Source: VAZQ01 sp963725185 (lineage in GTDB: Bacteria; Pseudomonadota; Alphaproteobacteria; Rhizobiales; Xanthobacteraceae). Taken from it: a stretch of DNA of 64,000 nt. Position numbers and translations under genes: made by a program. The stretch is from contig CAVRXO010000006.1 of NCBI GenBank assembly GCA_963725185.1, positions 1,674,001 through 1,738,000 of the forward strand, read 5' to 3'. Below the pieces are notes generated by a model. That model ran no database searches, was not told the DNA's origin, and saw only the letters and a list, made by a program, of their open reading frames with translations. Positions 1-8,689 of the stretch are shown piece after piece. The stretch's first letter is position 1, and the number at the start of each line of letters is the position of its first letter.

Positions 1-8
1 ACGGCCAT
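1..8 (-). CDS. nusA: Transcription factor NusA, first codons only
   Basis: On the minus strand the ATG at 8..6 followed by GCC GT reads Met-Ala-Val, which matches the usual start of alphaproteobacterial NusA. It lies 3 bases beyond the rimP stop codon, and rimP-nusA is a near-universal gene order. Only eight bases are present, so the call rests mainly on position. NusA is the elongation and antitermination factor that binds RNA polymerase. Confidence 0.5.
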
Positions 9-11
9 CGG

Positions 12-755
12 TCATTCTCCCTCGTGCTGAGCCACACGCCGCCGCTGTGCGGGCGCGGGCTGAAAATCTGCGGATGGACGCGACGCATGCGCGCTGTCGC
101 GGCGTCCCTTGGGCTGGCGCGGCGTTTGCTCCGAAAGAAGCTGCGCGTCGCCCTCCGGCTCGAGCGGGTCGCCCGGCTGCAGGGCGTTTCGCTCCGCCGC
201 CTTCCCCCGCCGCAACGATTCCGCCACCAGCGCATCGGTGAGGACCAGCCGGGCCTCCGTCATGTCGGCGATCGGCAGCAGCACCTCGGCGACATCGCCG
301 GCGGCGGCATCATCGCGCCGAATATGGGCGGCATCGCCCTGCGCACCGAGAAGCGTGCCACGGAAGCGCCGGCGGCCGGCCGTCGCGATCGCCATCTCCA
401 CCCTGATCTGGTGGCCGGCAAAGCGCTCGAAATCCGACCGACGCACCAGCGGGCGGTCGATTCCAGGCGACGAAACCTCCAGCCGGTAGGCCGCGTCGAC
501 CGGATCGGCGACGTCGAGGATCGGGGACAATGCCCGCGAGATCGCCTCGCAGTCGTCGATCGTGATGGTCCCGTCGGCTCGTTCTGCCATGATCTGGACC
601 GTGCAGCCGGAAAGTCCGGAGATCCGCACGCGCACCAGCCGGAAGCCCAGGCCGCTCAGCACCGGCTCCGCGATCGTGGCAAGGCGGGCCGCGACGCCCT
701 GCTCCACGATCAGGCGCGGTTCGGAAAATGCTTGCCGGTCAGTAATTTCGTTCAT
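12..755 (-). CDS. rimP: Ribosome maturation factor RimP
   Basis: RimP assists late assembly of the 30S ribosomal subunit in the cytoplasm. The 247-residue product carries the family's N-terminal alpha/beta domain (the LEVSSPGIDRPL stretch near residues 95-106 is diagnostic) and an Sm-like C-terminal domain, followed by an Arg/Pro-rich tail of about 60 residues that most family members lack. The reading frame stays open 37 codons further upstream, but the start at 755 is chosen because family similarity begins at MNEITDR and the upstream part encodes the RNA leader. It is first in the rimP-nusA operon. A terminator-like hairpin lies about 75 bases before the start, which suggests attenuation of the operon. 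Function is certain by homology; the start is probable. Confidence 0.93.
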   Translation of the reverse strand: MNEITDRQAFSEPRLIVEQGVAARLATIAEPVLSGLGFRLVRVRISGLSGCTVQIMAERADGTITIDDCEAISRALSPILDVADPVDAAYRLEVSSPGIDRPLVRRSDFERFAGHQIRVEMAIATAGRRRFRGTLLGAQGDAAHIRRDDAAAGDVAEVLLPIADMTEARLVLTDALVAESLRRGKAAERNALQPGDPLEPEGDAQLLSEQTPRQPKGRRDSAHASRPSADFQPAPAQRRRVAQHEGE

Positions 756-1185
756 CCGTTCGTTGGTCCGTCGATGCCGCCTTTGAGGTGCTCCCGGGCC
801 TGCGATCGGCGACCAGCGGATCGCGGTAACAAAAAAGAGCGGGCCCCGGGAGGAACCCACTCTCAAAAACCGACCGGATCAAATCCGATCGTTATGAGAT
901 GTCCGCTACAGACATCGTCCATGGCAGACGCCGCGAATATAGCGATTTTACGTGCGCTTGCAAGCCGTCGGCAGCGGACTTTTTCGCGCGCGCGGGCAAT
1001 CCGTCATCGTCTCCCGAATGCGACATTTTGCAACGGATGGAAGGCGTTTCGCACGGCAGCGGCGCCGGCTTGGGCGAGCCGCCGCGCCCCCGATCGATGC
1101 ACTGTCGGCTAACCGTTCCTTCAGATTCCCTAACTAGGGTTCAAGCTCGTCTAAGGACCGTTCATCGTCCGCGTGCAGGTTGCGT
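756..1185. promoter_or_regulatory. Divergent intergenic region holding the rimP leader
   Basis: This 430-base stretch separates rimP (minus) from the DUF2336 gene (plus). Its rimP-proximal part contains two consecutive hairpins on the minus strand, 871-891 (9-bp stem with one G-U pair and a 3-base loop) and 837-862 (7-bp stem with one G-U pair, followed by six U). The rest, about 892-1185, must hold both promoters. I see no convincing -35/-10 pair and no protein-coding content; the long open frames crossing it are antisense shadows of rimP. Confidence 0.5.
831..862 (-). terminator. Terminator-like hairpin in the rimP leader
   Basis: Read on the minus strand, GAGTGGG (862-856) pairs with CCCGCTC (843-837) and is followed directly by six U (836-831). 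It lies within the transcribed leader about 75 bases upstream of the rimP start, where a terminator can only act as an attenuator. A second hairpin (891-871) lies just upstream and could compete with it. Confidence 0.6.
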
Positions 1186-2307
1186 ATGTCGGCTGCTTCA
1201 TCGCTCATCCCGGAACTGGAAGATATTGTCCAGCATGGCTCTCCCCGGCGACGCGCGCAGGCGCTGCGGCGTATCACCACCCTCTTTCTCGATGGCGCGA
1301 GCCTGTTCAACGAGAGCCATGTGCGGTTGTTCGATGACGTGTTCAACCGTCTCATCGACGAGATCGAATCGAAGGCCCGGGCCGAGCTCGCTCATCGCTT
1401 GGCCGCGCTCGGCAATGCGCCGGGCGAATTGATAGGTCGGCTCGCCCGGGATGACGATATCCTGGTTGCCGGTCCGGTGCTGCGGCAGTCGCGCCGCCTG
1501 GCCGAGACCGATCTGGTGGAGATCGCCGAGACCAAGAGCCAAGCCCATCTGCTCGCCATTTCGGGACGTTCCGGCATCGCCGAAACGGTGACCAATGTGC
1601 TGGTCCGGCGCGGCGATCTTGAGGTCGCCCGCAGCGTTGCCGAGAACCGCAGCGCCCTGATCTCCGACGACAGCTTCACGACCCTGGTGGCGAGGTCGGA
1701 GGGCGACGACGTGCTGGCCGAGAAGGTCGGCCAGCGGCCGGATGTTCCCCCGCCCTTGTTTCGCGCGCTCCTGCTCAAGGCGACGGCGGTGGTGCAACAG
1801 CGGCTGTTTGCCTCGGCAACGACGGAAATCCAGGCCGAGATCCGCAGCGTGCTGGCGCGCGTATCGAAAGAGGTCGGCGCCAAGGCGGCGCCGCGCGACT
1901 ATGGGGCTGCGCAACGCGCCATTGCGGGCCTGCGCCAGCGGGGTGAACTCAATGAAGATCGAATCCTCGATTTTGCCAAAGCCGCGAAATACGAGGAGAT
2001 GGTGGCCGGGCTTGCCGACCTTTGCGCGGTCCCGATCGACGTGGTGGACCGGCTGATGGACGGCGAGCGGCCCGATCCGATCCTGATCCTGTGCAAGTCC
2101 AAAGGTTGGGGATGGTCCACGGCCCGCGCCATCATCGGGGCTCGTCTCGGCCGCAAGGCCAATTCCAGCCAGGGGCTTGATGCCGCCTATTCCAATTTCG
2201 AAAGGTTGACGGCAGCGACCGCCGCGCGCGTGATCCGGTTCTGGCAAATGGGGCCGTTGAGCTCACGCAAACCCGAAGACGCACTGCCGCTGCAGGCCGG
2301 CGGGTAA
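1186..2307 (+). CDS. DUF2336 domain-containing protein
   Basis: The 373-residue helical, HEAT-like protein matches the DUF2336 family that is common in Rhizobiales and related alphaproteobacteria and has no established biochemical role. The body is rich in Leu/Ala/Arg helices with short repeats such as LARDDDILVAGPVL (near residues 85-98). No signal peptide or membrane segment is visible, so it is probably cytoplasmic. ATG at 1186 is preferred to the in-frame TTG at 1180 because GCAGG lies 6 bases before it. It is a single-gene unit, divergent from rimP and convergent with trmB, so context gives no functional clue. Confidence 0.75.
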   Translation: MSAASSLIPELEDIVQHGSPRRRAQALRRITTLFLDGASLFNESHVRLFDDVFNRLIDEIESKARAELAHRLAALGNAPGELIGRLARDDDILVAGPVLRQSRRLAETDLVEIAETKSQAHLLAISGRSGIAETVTNVLVRRGDLEVARSVAENRSALISDDSFTTLVARSEGDDVLAEKVGQRPDVPPPLFRALLLKATAVVQQRLFASATTEIQAEIRSVLARVSKEVGAKAAPRDYGAAQRAIAGLRQRGELNEDRILDFAKAAKYEEMVAGLADLCAVPIDVVDRLMDGERPDPILILCKSKGWGWSTARAIIGARLGRKANSSQGLDAAYSNFERLTAATAARVIRFWQMGPLSSRKPEDALPLQAGG

Positions 2308-2391
2308 ACGGCGAGGGCCACCGGACAAGCGCCCCAGCGCGGCTTGGTTAGCATCGCAGAGCCGGGACAAGCGGAATGATTTGGGCGCGCT

Positions 2392-3081
2392 TCAGCGCCG
2401 CCTGAAGATCAAATAGCACGGGCGGCGACCCTCGCGTTTCGCCTTGGCCTCGTAGCGCGTACCGGTAAATCCTCGCCATGGCAGGCGCCAATCATCGGCA
2501 CGCTCGGCGGTCCAAATAAGGTCGGGCGACCGCAAGCCGCGCTCGAGGGTCCAGGACGCGTAGTCGGGAATGTCGGTCACGAACCGGAATTCTCCCCCCG
2601 GCCGCAACAGCCGCGCGATCTCGACCAGGCTTGCGTCCTGCACGAAGCGCCGCTTCCAGTGCCGCCGCTTGGGCCACGGATCCGGATAGATCAGATCGAC
2701 GCGGTCCAGCCCGCCGGACGGCAGCCACCCGACGACATCGGCGGCGTCGCCATGATGCAGACGGATATTGTCGAGCCGGTGTGCCGCGATGGCAGCAAGT
2801 GCCTTGGCCATGCCGTTGATGAAAGGCTCGATGCCGATGAACCCGGTCCGCGGCTGCTCTCGGGCCTCGGCAAAGAGGTATTCGCCGCCTCCGAAACCGA
2901 TCTCGAGCCGGACCGAATCGATCGGCATGGCGAACAGACGCACCGGATCGCCTGGCGGCGCCGTCAAGTCGAGCGCCAGTCGCGGCAGCAGGGTCTGGAA
3001 CAATGCGGCTTGGCGCGGGCTGAGCTTGTGGCCCTGCCGCCGGCCGAAGAAGGCACCGCGCCGGCCGCGGCCGTCTTCCAT
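2392..3081 (-). CDS. trmB: tRNA (guanine-N7-)-methyltransferase
   Basis: TrmB uses SAM to make 7-methylguanosine at position 46 in the variable loop of many tRNAs. The 229-residue Rossmann-fold protein shows the SAM-binding loop EIGFGGGEYL (near residues 60-69), the catalytic-region motif YPDPWPKRRHWKRR (near 131-144) and the C-terminal TGTRYEAKAKREG signature. The start at 3081 (MEDGRGRRGAFF) is chosen because it follows the metK stop by 8 bases and fits the family; the open frame continues back into metK. It is translated from the metK transcript, directly coupled to the source of its cofactor SAM. The gene is intact. Confidence 0.95.
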   Translation of the reverse strand: MEDGRGRRGAFFGRRQGHKLSPRQAALFQTLLPRLALDLTAPPGDPVRLFAMPIDSVRLEIGFGGGEYLFAEAREQPRTGFIGIEPFINGMAKALAAIAAHRLDNIRLHHGDAADVVGWLPSGGLDRVDLIYPDPWPKRRHWKRRFVQDASLVEIARLLRPGGEFRFVTDIPDYASWTLERGLRSPDLIWTAERADDWRLPWRGFTGTRYEAKAKREGRRPCYLIFRRR

Positions 3082-3089
3082 CGGGGCCG

Positions 3090-4364
3090 TTATTTGAAAG
3101 CGCGGCGAAGCGCGTCGGCCAGATCGGTCCGCTCCCATGAGAAGCCGCCATCCTCCTCGGGCGCCCGGCCGAAATGGCCATAGGCGGCGGTCCGGCGATA
3201 GATCGGGCGGTTGAGCTTGAGGGCGCGGCGGATGTTGGTCGGCCGCAACGGAAAGATTTCGGGCAAGGCCTTCTGCAGCTTGGATTCGTCGACCTTGCCG
3301 GTTCCGTGGGTGTCCACCAGAAGCGACATCGGATCGGCAACCCCGATCGCGTAGGCGATCTGGATGGTGCAGCGCTCGGCCAGCCCGGCCGCCACGACAT
3401 TCTTGGCCAGATAGCGCGCCGCATAGGCGGCCGAACGATCGACTTTGGTCGGATCCTTGCCGGAGAAGGCGCCGCCGCCATGCGGCGCATAACCCCCATA
3501 CGTGTCGACTATGATCTTGCGCCCGGTCAGCCCGCAGTCGCCGTCCGGGCCGCCGACGACGAAGTTGCCGGTCGGATTGACCAGAAAGTCGGATGACTTC
3601 TTCGGCATCCAGCCCTCCGGCAAAGCCGACGCCACCGTGTCGGAGATCAGATCCCTGACCATGCCGGGCGTGTATTTCTTGCCGTTGCGGGTTTGCGCAT
3701 TGTGCTGCGTCGAGACCACGACCTTGGTGCAGCCGACCGGCTCACCTTTGACATACTGCACCGTCACCTGGCTCTTGGCGTCGGGCTGCAGATCGAAGAG
3801 CTGCCCGGAGCGCCGTTTCTCCGACAGCATCTTGAGGATCCGGTGGGCAAAAAAGATCGGCGCCGGCATGAACGAGTTCTTCTCGTAAACCTCGCTCTCG
3901 GTGCAGGCGAAGCCGAACATCATCCCTTGATCGCCGGCGCCTTCATGCTCGCCGTCCTTCTTGGTCTTGGCGTCGACCCCCATTGCGATGTCGGGCGACT
4001 GGCCGTGCAGCAGGATCTCGATCTCGGCGCCGTGAAAGGAGAATCCCTCTTGATCGTAGCCGATGTCTTTCACGACATTGCGCGCGATCTGCGAGATCAG
4101 CTCGCGATTGACGACCGCCTGGTTGCCGAACTTGTTGAACAACGGCGCTTGCCCGCGGCCCTCGCCGGCAATCACGATCTTGTTGGTCGTTGCGAGCGTC
4201 TCGCAGCCCAACCGGGTATTCACCTTGCTGTCGTCGGCAATGCCAAGCTTGATGTCGTTCTCAAGAAATGCATCGAGGATGGCATCCGAAATCTGGTCGC
4301 AGACCTTGTCGGGATGGCCCTCGGAGACGGATTCGCTGGTAAACAGATAATTCGCGCGTGACAC
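3090..4364 (-). CDS. metK: S-adenosylmethionine synthetase
   Basis: MetK makes SAM from methionine and ATP in the cytoplasm. The 424-residue protein shows FTSESVSEGHPDKVCDQISD near the N-terminus (ATP and metal binding), the GAGDQGMMFGFA motif (near residues 123-134) and the glycine-rich GGGAFSGKDPTKVDRS loop (near 270-285), so all the family's main motifs are intact. GTG at 4364 is preferred over the in-frame TTG at 4397, because GGGGAG lies 9 bases before the GTG and family similarity begins there. At 424 residues it is slightly longer than the usual 385-400. It is followed by trmB after 8 bases. I see no recognised SAM riboswitch in the 257-base leader. Confidence 0.96.
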   Translation of the reverse strand: MSRANYLFTSESVSEGHPDKVCDQISDAILDAFLENDIKLGIADDSKVNTRLGCETLATTNKIVIAGEGRGQAPLFNKFGNQAVVNRELISQIARNVVKDIGYDQEGFSFHGAEIEILLHGQSPDIAMGVDAKTKKDGEHEGAGDQGMMFGFACTESEVYEKNSFMPAPIFFAHRILKMLSEKRRSGQLFDLQPDAKSQVTVQYVKGEPVGCTKVVVSTQHNAQTRNGKKYTPGMVRDLISDTVASALPEGWMPKKSSDFLVNPTGNFVVGGPDGDCGLTGRKIIVDTYGGYAPHGGGAFSGKDPTKVDRSAAYAARYLAKNVVAAGLAERCTIQIAYAIGVADPMSLLVDTHGTGKVDESKLQKALPEIFPLRPTNIRRALKLNRPIYRRTAAYGHFGRAPEEDGGFSWERTDLADALRRAFK

Positions 4365-4621
4365 CTTGAAATACTCCCCGTTGCCTGAGCACGCCAATTG
4401 CTGCCTGCCCGCCAGATCGGCTGGCTCATCCGCCGGTCGTGTTTCTTGCAGCGTCCCCGGGCGCGGTCAAGATGTGGTGCGAGAGATTGGGGCGGCGCAT
4501 GCGCAAGGCCGGGCGCGGTCGCGTTGGCCTGGAATCGCTTGACGCTTGAGCGGTCGGCGCATTTTCCGGGAGCCGCATGGGGGCTTGCCGTGGAAAGGAT
4601 GCGCCCGGATGAACCCTGATA

Positions 4622-5026
4622 TCAGTCCTCCCGGCCGGCGATCTCTTCGACCAAGTCGACGATGCGACGCCGAAGCTTGGGCTCCTTGATCTCCATGAAC
4701 GCCTTGGTGAGGGCAAGCCCGTCCGAGGTGGCGAGGAAGTCCGACACATAGCTCGGCGAAGGGGCCTCGCCGATGCCGTCGCCCGGCGTCTGGAAAGTGG
4801 GTGCGCCCTCGAAGAAGAATGCGACCGGGACCTGCAGAATGTGAGAAATCTGCTGCAAACGGCTGGCTCCAATCCGGTTTGTCCCCTTCTCGTATTTCTG
4901 CACCTGCTGGAACGTGAGCCCCAGTGCGCCGCCAAGCTTCTCCTGGCTCATTGACAACATCATTCGGCGCATACGCACCCGACTGCCCACATGCTTGTCG
5001 ATGGGATTAGGGGCCTTTTTAGCCAT
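4622..5026 (-). CDS. XRE-family helix-turn-helix regulator upstream of metK
   Basis: The 134-residue protein has an N-terminal Cro/CI-type HTH (residues about 11-65; MSQEKLGGALGLTFQQVQKYEKG is the helix-turn-helix with its usual QKYEKG end). An acidic and aromatic C-terminal part (VSDFLATSDGLAL, then RRRIVDLVEEI) probably dimerises. Orthologues sit between lnt and metK in many Rhizobiales, so it is a conserved chromosomal regulator, not a phage repressor. Its targets are unknown. A GGGACC-N16-GGTCCC inverted repeat over its own predicted promoter (5040-5067) suggests autoregulation. A regulatory link with metK is an inference from adjacency only. Confidence 0.85.
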   Translation of the reverse strand: MAKKAPNPIDKHVGSRVRMRRMMLSMSQEKLGGALGLTFQQVQKYEKGTNRIGASRLQQISHILQVPVAFFFEGAPTFQTPGDGIGEAPSPSYVSDFLATSDGLALTKAFMEIKEPKLRRRIVDLVEEIAGRED

Positions 5027-5039
5027 TATTGTCTCCTAT

Positions 5040-5085
5040 GGGACCTTGGGTGGCCGTAATGGGTCCCCGCAATCCCTAATGTCAA
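5040..5085 (-). promoter_or_regulatory. Predicted promoter and operator of the XRE gene
   Basis: On the minus strand, TTGACA (5085-5080) is a perfect sigma-70-type -35 box. With 17 or 18 bases of spacing the -10 would be CCATTA or CATTAC (about 5062-5056), which is weak. An inverted repeat GGGACC/GGTCCC (arms 5062-5067 and 5040-5045) covers the -10 and start region, 14 bases before the ATG. This is the layout expected for a self-repressing XRE regulator. Confidence 0.45.
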
Positions 5086-5241
5086 GTGCGGAAGCCATTG
5101 GGCATGCGGCATTTTGGCGGCCGATCAACCAGCAAATCTGCCCGGAATTAGGGCAAGTCTCAGGACCCGACGGGCTCAAAACTGTTGATCTTTCCACCTG
5201 CGGTACGAAAGAGGTTTCATGGTTAACGGCACAACCGCCCG

Positions 5242-6841
5242 CTAGCCTTTTGCCGGCCGACGGCGACTTCGCAGCGCCAGTGCCGCCGCCACGGCGAGCG
5301 CGAGGCCGGTGGGAAGATCGCCCATGCGTGCGTAGGGCGTGAGCGGGGTCGGCCGTGGCAACCTTGCGTCCAGCACCCCCTCGGTTCCCAGCGGCAGCGA
5401 TCCGATGATGCGGCCGAGCGGATCGACCACGGCCGAGATTCCGGTATTGGCGGCACGCACCAGGGGAAGCCCCTGCTCGATGGCGCGGATGCGCGCCTGC
5501 TGCAGATGCTGGTAGGGACCGGGACTGGCCCCAAACCAGCCGTCATTGGTGAGATTGACTATCCAGCCGGGACGTTCGCCCCGAGGCACCAGATTCGGGG
5601 AAGATAATTTCATAGCAGATGAGCGGAAGAACGCTTGGAGCCCGCGGCACGTTCAGGATGCGGTGCCGATCCCCCGGGATGAATCCGCCCCGCAGCTTGG
5701 TGATCTGCCGCAGCCCCAGCTCTTCGAGAAAATCCTGAAACGGCAGATATTCCCCGAAAGGCACCAGATGCACCTTGTCGTAGACCGACAGGATCGAGCC
5801 GTCGTGATCGATGACGTACACCGAATTGTAGGCGCGCGTGACGGCGGCCTCCGGGACGCCCTCGGGCGCCCGCACCGCGCCGGTGATCAGCACTGTGCCG
5901 GCCGGCAAGAGCGCGGCAATCTGGGCGAGGGCCTCGGCATTGCGGGTGAGAAAGAACGGGAATGCCGATTCGGGCCAGATCAGATGGGTGACATCGCGGA
6001 TGCCGGTTGATTGCGGTCCGCTGGCCCGGTCCGAGAGCGCCAGGTAGCGGCTCATCACCTGCTGCCGCTCGGAATAGTTGAACTTCTCGTCCTGCTGCAG
6101 GTTGGGCTGCATGATGCGAAGCCGCACGCCCTCCACATAGGAGGTCGGGTTGGCCTGCAACCGGACCATGCCATAGATCGCAAGGCCGGCCAGCAGCACG
6201 GCGCTCAGCGCCGGTGCGGCCCAAGGTCTTTTGGTATCGGCGCGCTCGTCGGCCAGCACGGCGGGACTCGCATAGAGCGCGACCGCCAGGAAGGTGAGGC
6301 CCCAAATGCCCATCAGCGCGGCGCCCTGCGCCAGCGGCAATGGGGACGACAAGGCATAGCCGAACACGTTCCAGGGAAAGCCGGTGAGCAGATGCCCGCG
6401 CAGCCATTCCGCGACGGTCAGCCCCACCGCAAGCGCCAAGACGCGGCTCGGCCCGCGCCCCCACATCAAGCGCGCCAGCGCAACCCCGAACGCGGTGAAC
6501 ACCGCAAGCCCGGCCGGCAGGGCGATGACGGCGAACGGCAGCAGCCAGCCGAAGGTCTTGGCATCGACCAGCAGGGCGTTGCCGATCCAATAGAGACCGA
6601 CGACGAAATAGCCAAAGCCGAACCACCAGCCGGCGATCGCCGCCGCCAGCGCGCCGCCTGCTAGGCCGGCGGCCGACCCGTCCACGAGCCAGATCAGGAT
6701 CGGGAAGGTCAGGAACGGTGCCGGCCAGAGGTTCAGCGGGGCGAGCGCCAGGGTAGTGGCCGCGCCGGCCAGGAACGCCACCAGGACGCGCCGCCATCCC
6801 CACGCCAGCGTGATCCAATGGGCCAGGGGTGCGAGCGTCAC
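5242..6841 (-). CDS. lnt: Apolipoprotein N-acyltransferase (one frameshift)
   Basis: Lnt adds the third acyl chain to the N-terminal cysteine of lipoproteins in the inner membrane. The N-terminal two-fifths is a set of hydrophobic helices, followed by a nitrilase-like domain. The catalytic triad regions are visible: WPESAFPFF (Glu), YDKVHLVPFGEYLPF (Lys) and ICYEIIFP (Cys). The frame breaks just after CYEIIFP, in the CCCC run at about 5597-5600. Removing one C gives IIFPNLVPRGERPGW and continues into NLTNDGWFG and the C-terminal membrane helix, so about 532 residues are recovered. The start is GTG at 6841, overlapping the stop of the upstream gene (GTGA). The break is probably a sequencing error, because loss of Lnt is normally lethal. 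Confidence 0.88.
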
Positions 6842-8016
6842 GGTTGGGGCGGCGTCTTTAAGCTTGTCGTGTCGGGGGAAGGCTTGGCCGACCCATCATG
6901 CGCGAGCGGCAAATCGGGAGGCGGTGAAGGCGGGCTAGGCTGGGCCGGCGCTCCCGCCTCGGCCGAGCGCCGCGGAGTTTCGCTGCGATGGCCGTTTCGG
7001 CGGTCTGCCGAACGATAGATTCTGAGCTTCTTGACGCGGCGGGGATCGGCGTCGAGCACCTCGATCTCGAACGGGCCGGGGCCCGGGACGAGCTCGCCGC
7101 GGACCGGCACGCGCCCGATGCGGGTGGCGATATAGCCGGCGAGCGTGTCCACCTCGTTGGCGATCTCACCGACGTCGAAATCCGCGCCGACTGTTTGGGT
7201 GACGTCGTCAAGCTGGGCGCGGGCATCGGCCAGGAAGGAACCGTCGGGCTGGCGCACCACGTTCGGCCGGATATCCTCGTCGTGCTCGTCCTCGATCTCG
7301 CCGACGATCTCCTCCACGATATCCTCGATCGAGACCACGCCGTCGGCGCCGCCGTATTCGTCGACCACGAGGGCGAGATGGATGCGGCTCGTCTGCATGC
7401 GGGCCAGCAGGTCCATCGCCGGCATCGACGGCGGCACGAACAGCATCTCGCGAATGAGCTTGGCGGCCGACAGCGGCATGGACAGGTCCACCGCCTTGAG
7501 GTCGAGACCGGCGGCCGGGAGCTTCTTGCGCCGCGGACTCGCGCTCGGGCGCACCTCCGCGTGCGCCGTCATGAACGACACGAGGTCGCGGATGTGCACC
7601 ATTCCGACGGCATCGTCGAGCATCTCGTCGTAGACAACAAGCCGCGAATGGCCGGCACTGGCAAACACCTTCATCAGCTCGCCAAGCGCGATCTCCTGCT
7701 TGACCGCGATGATGTCGGCGCGCGGAATCATGACATCCACGACCCGCCGCTCGCGCAGGCCGAGGAGGTTTTGCAGCATGACGCTTTCTTTGGGCGAGAA
7801 ACCGGTCTCGCCCGCGCCCGCCTTGAGGACGTCCGCGAGGTTGGCGCGGACGGAGCCGGCCTTCCATCCGAAGATCAGGCGCAAGGCCCAATCCAGCCAG
7901 CCCTCGCGGCGCTGATGCGGCACCAAGCCGGCCTGCGGTATCGGCACCGGAAGATTGCGCGCCTCATGCGCCTGGCCGAACGGCTCGGACGAACTCGATG
8001 GATCTTGCTCGGGCAT
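6838..8016 (-). CDS. CorC/HlyC-family CBS-domain protein
   Basis: This 392-residue protein has tandem CBS domains (MIPRADIIAVKQ onward, near residues 95-240) and a C-terminal CorC/HlyC transporter-associated domain (VDTLAGYIATRIGRVP region). It lacks the N-terminal DUF21 membrane domain. Such proteins lie downstream of ybeY in many proteobacteria and are linked to magnesium or cobalt efflux, or to ion sensing; transport has not been shown for this soluble type. The ATG at 8016 is preferred to the in-frame TTG at 8043, which would almost touch the ybeY stop. The last 70 residues are Pro/Arg/Ala-rich and poorly conserved. It overlaps lnt by 4 bases, so the two are translationally coupled. Confidence 0.85.
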   Translation of the reverse strand: MPEQDPSSSSEPFGQAHEARNLPVPIPQAGLVPHQRREGWLDWALRLIFGWKAGSVRANLADVLKAGAGETGFSPKESVMLQNLLGLRERRVVDVMIPRADIIAVKQEIALGELMKVFASAGHSRLVVYDEMLDDAVGMVHIRDLVSFMTAHAEVRPSASPRRKKLPAAGLDLKAVDLSMPLSAAKLIREMLFVPPSMPAMDLLARMQTSRIHLALVVDEYGGADGVVSIEDIVEEIVGEIEDEHDEDIRPNVVRQPDGSFLADARAQLDDVTQTVGADFDVGEIANEVDTLAGYIATRIGRVPVRGELVPGPGPFEIEVLDADPRRVKKLRIYRSADRRNGHRSETPRRSAEAGAPAQPSPPSPPPDLPLAHDGSAKPSPDTTSLKTPPQP

Positions 8017-8043
8017 GGGATTCAGCAATTTAGGGCTCGACAA

Positions 8044-8658
8044 TCAGGCCACCTTCCCTTTGTTCCCGCGCACGCGGGGGAGGGCCGGGGAGGGGGGCAG
8101 ATAGGGATTGGGTACGTTGAGCCGCGCCAGCACGGCGACTTCCAGCGCCTCCATTGCATCGGCCTCGGCCTCGGCCGCGTGATCGTGACCCAGCAGGTGG
8201 AGGAATCCATGCACCGCGAGGTGGGCGAGGTGGTGGCGAAACGGCCGGTGCTCGGCGAGAGCCTCGCGCGCCATCGTCTCGTAGGCGATCACGATATCAC
8301 CGAGCAGCCGGTCTCGACCGGCCTGGCGGGGGAGGGAGCCGGAGGGGGCATGGGCCGGAAAGGACAGCACATTGGTGGGCTGGTCCTTGCCGCGCCAATC
8401 GCGGTTGAGGGAGCGGATCGCCGAATCATCGGTGAGCACGATAGCAAGCTCGCCCCCGTTTGTAGCCGACATGGCGGCGGCTTGCCGGATTGCCCGTTGC
8501 AGCACTGCCTTGATGCCGCGCCGCGCTCTCCAGAGCGGGGACTCGACAATGATGTCGAGGGCGGGCTCCGCCGCCGGCCCCTGACCTTTACCTCGTCCAT
8601 TTGCGGGCGCGGGACGGGGTGGGAGTCGCGAGCCGGCAGCGCGCGCAGCGGACTTCAT
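8044..8658 (-). CDS. ybeY: Endoribonuclease YbeY
   Basis: YbeY is a zinc-dependent endoribonuclease for 16S rRNA 3'-end maturation and 70S ribosome quality control. The 204-residue product carries the zinc-binding motif HLAVHGFLHLLGHDH (near residues 147-161), an intact H-G-x-L-H-L-x-G-x-D-H signature. The start at 8658 is set by GGAGG 6 bases upstream; the longer open frame runs back into phoH. The last 17 or so residues (YLPPSPALPRVRGNKG) look like translation of a GC-rich intergenic repeat that has moved the stop codon. It lies between phoH and the CorC-like gene, the conserved order in this group. Confidence 0.92.
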   Translation of the reverse strand: MKSAARAAGSRLPPRPAPANGRGKGQGPAAEPALDIIVESPLWRARRGIKAVLQRAIRQAAAMSATNGGELAIVLTDDSAIRSLNRDWRGKDQPTNVLSFPAHAPSGSLPRQAGRDRLLGDIVIAYETMAREALAEHRPFRHHLAHLAVHGFLHLLGHDHAAEAEADAMEALEVAVLARLNVPNPYLPPSPALPRVRGNKGKVA

Positions 8659-8689
8659 GTCCTGCCTCCGCCCCAGATAAGCGGACGGC

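Noticed and set aside
24..1112. Long plus-strand open frame opposite rimP
   Set aside because: It is antisense to a clear RimP gene, has no family similarity and shows the Arg/Ala/Pro-rich composition of a GC-rich shadow frame.
4365..4621. SAM-sensing riboswitch upstream of metK
   Set aside because: I looked for SAM-II, SAM-V and SAM/SAH-type conserved segments and saw none. No terminator or sequestering hairpin is clear either.
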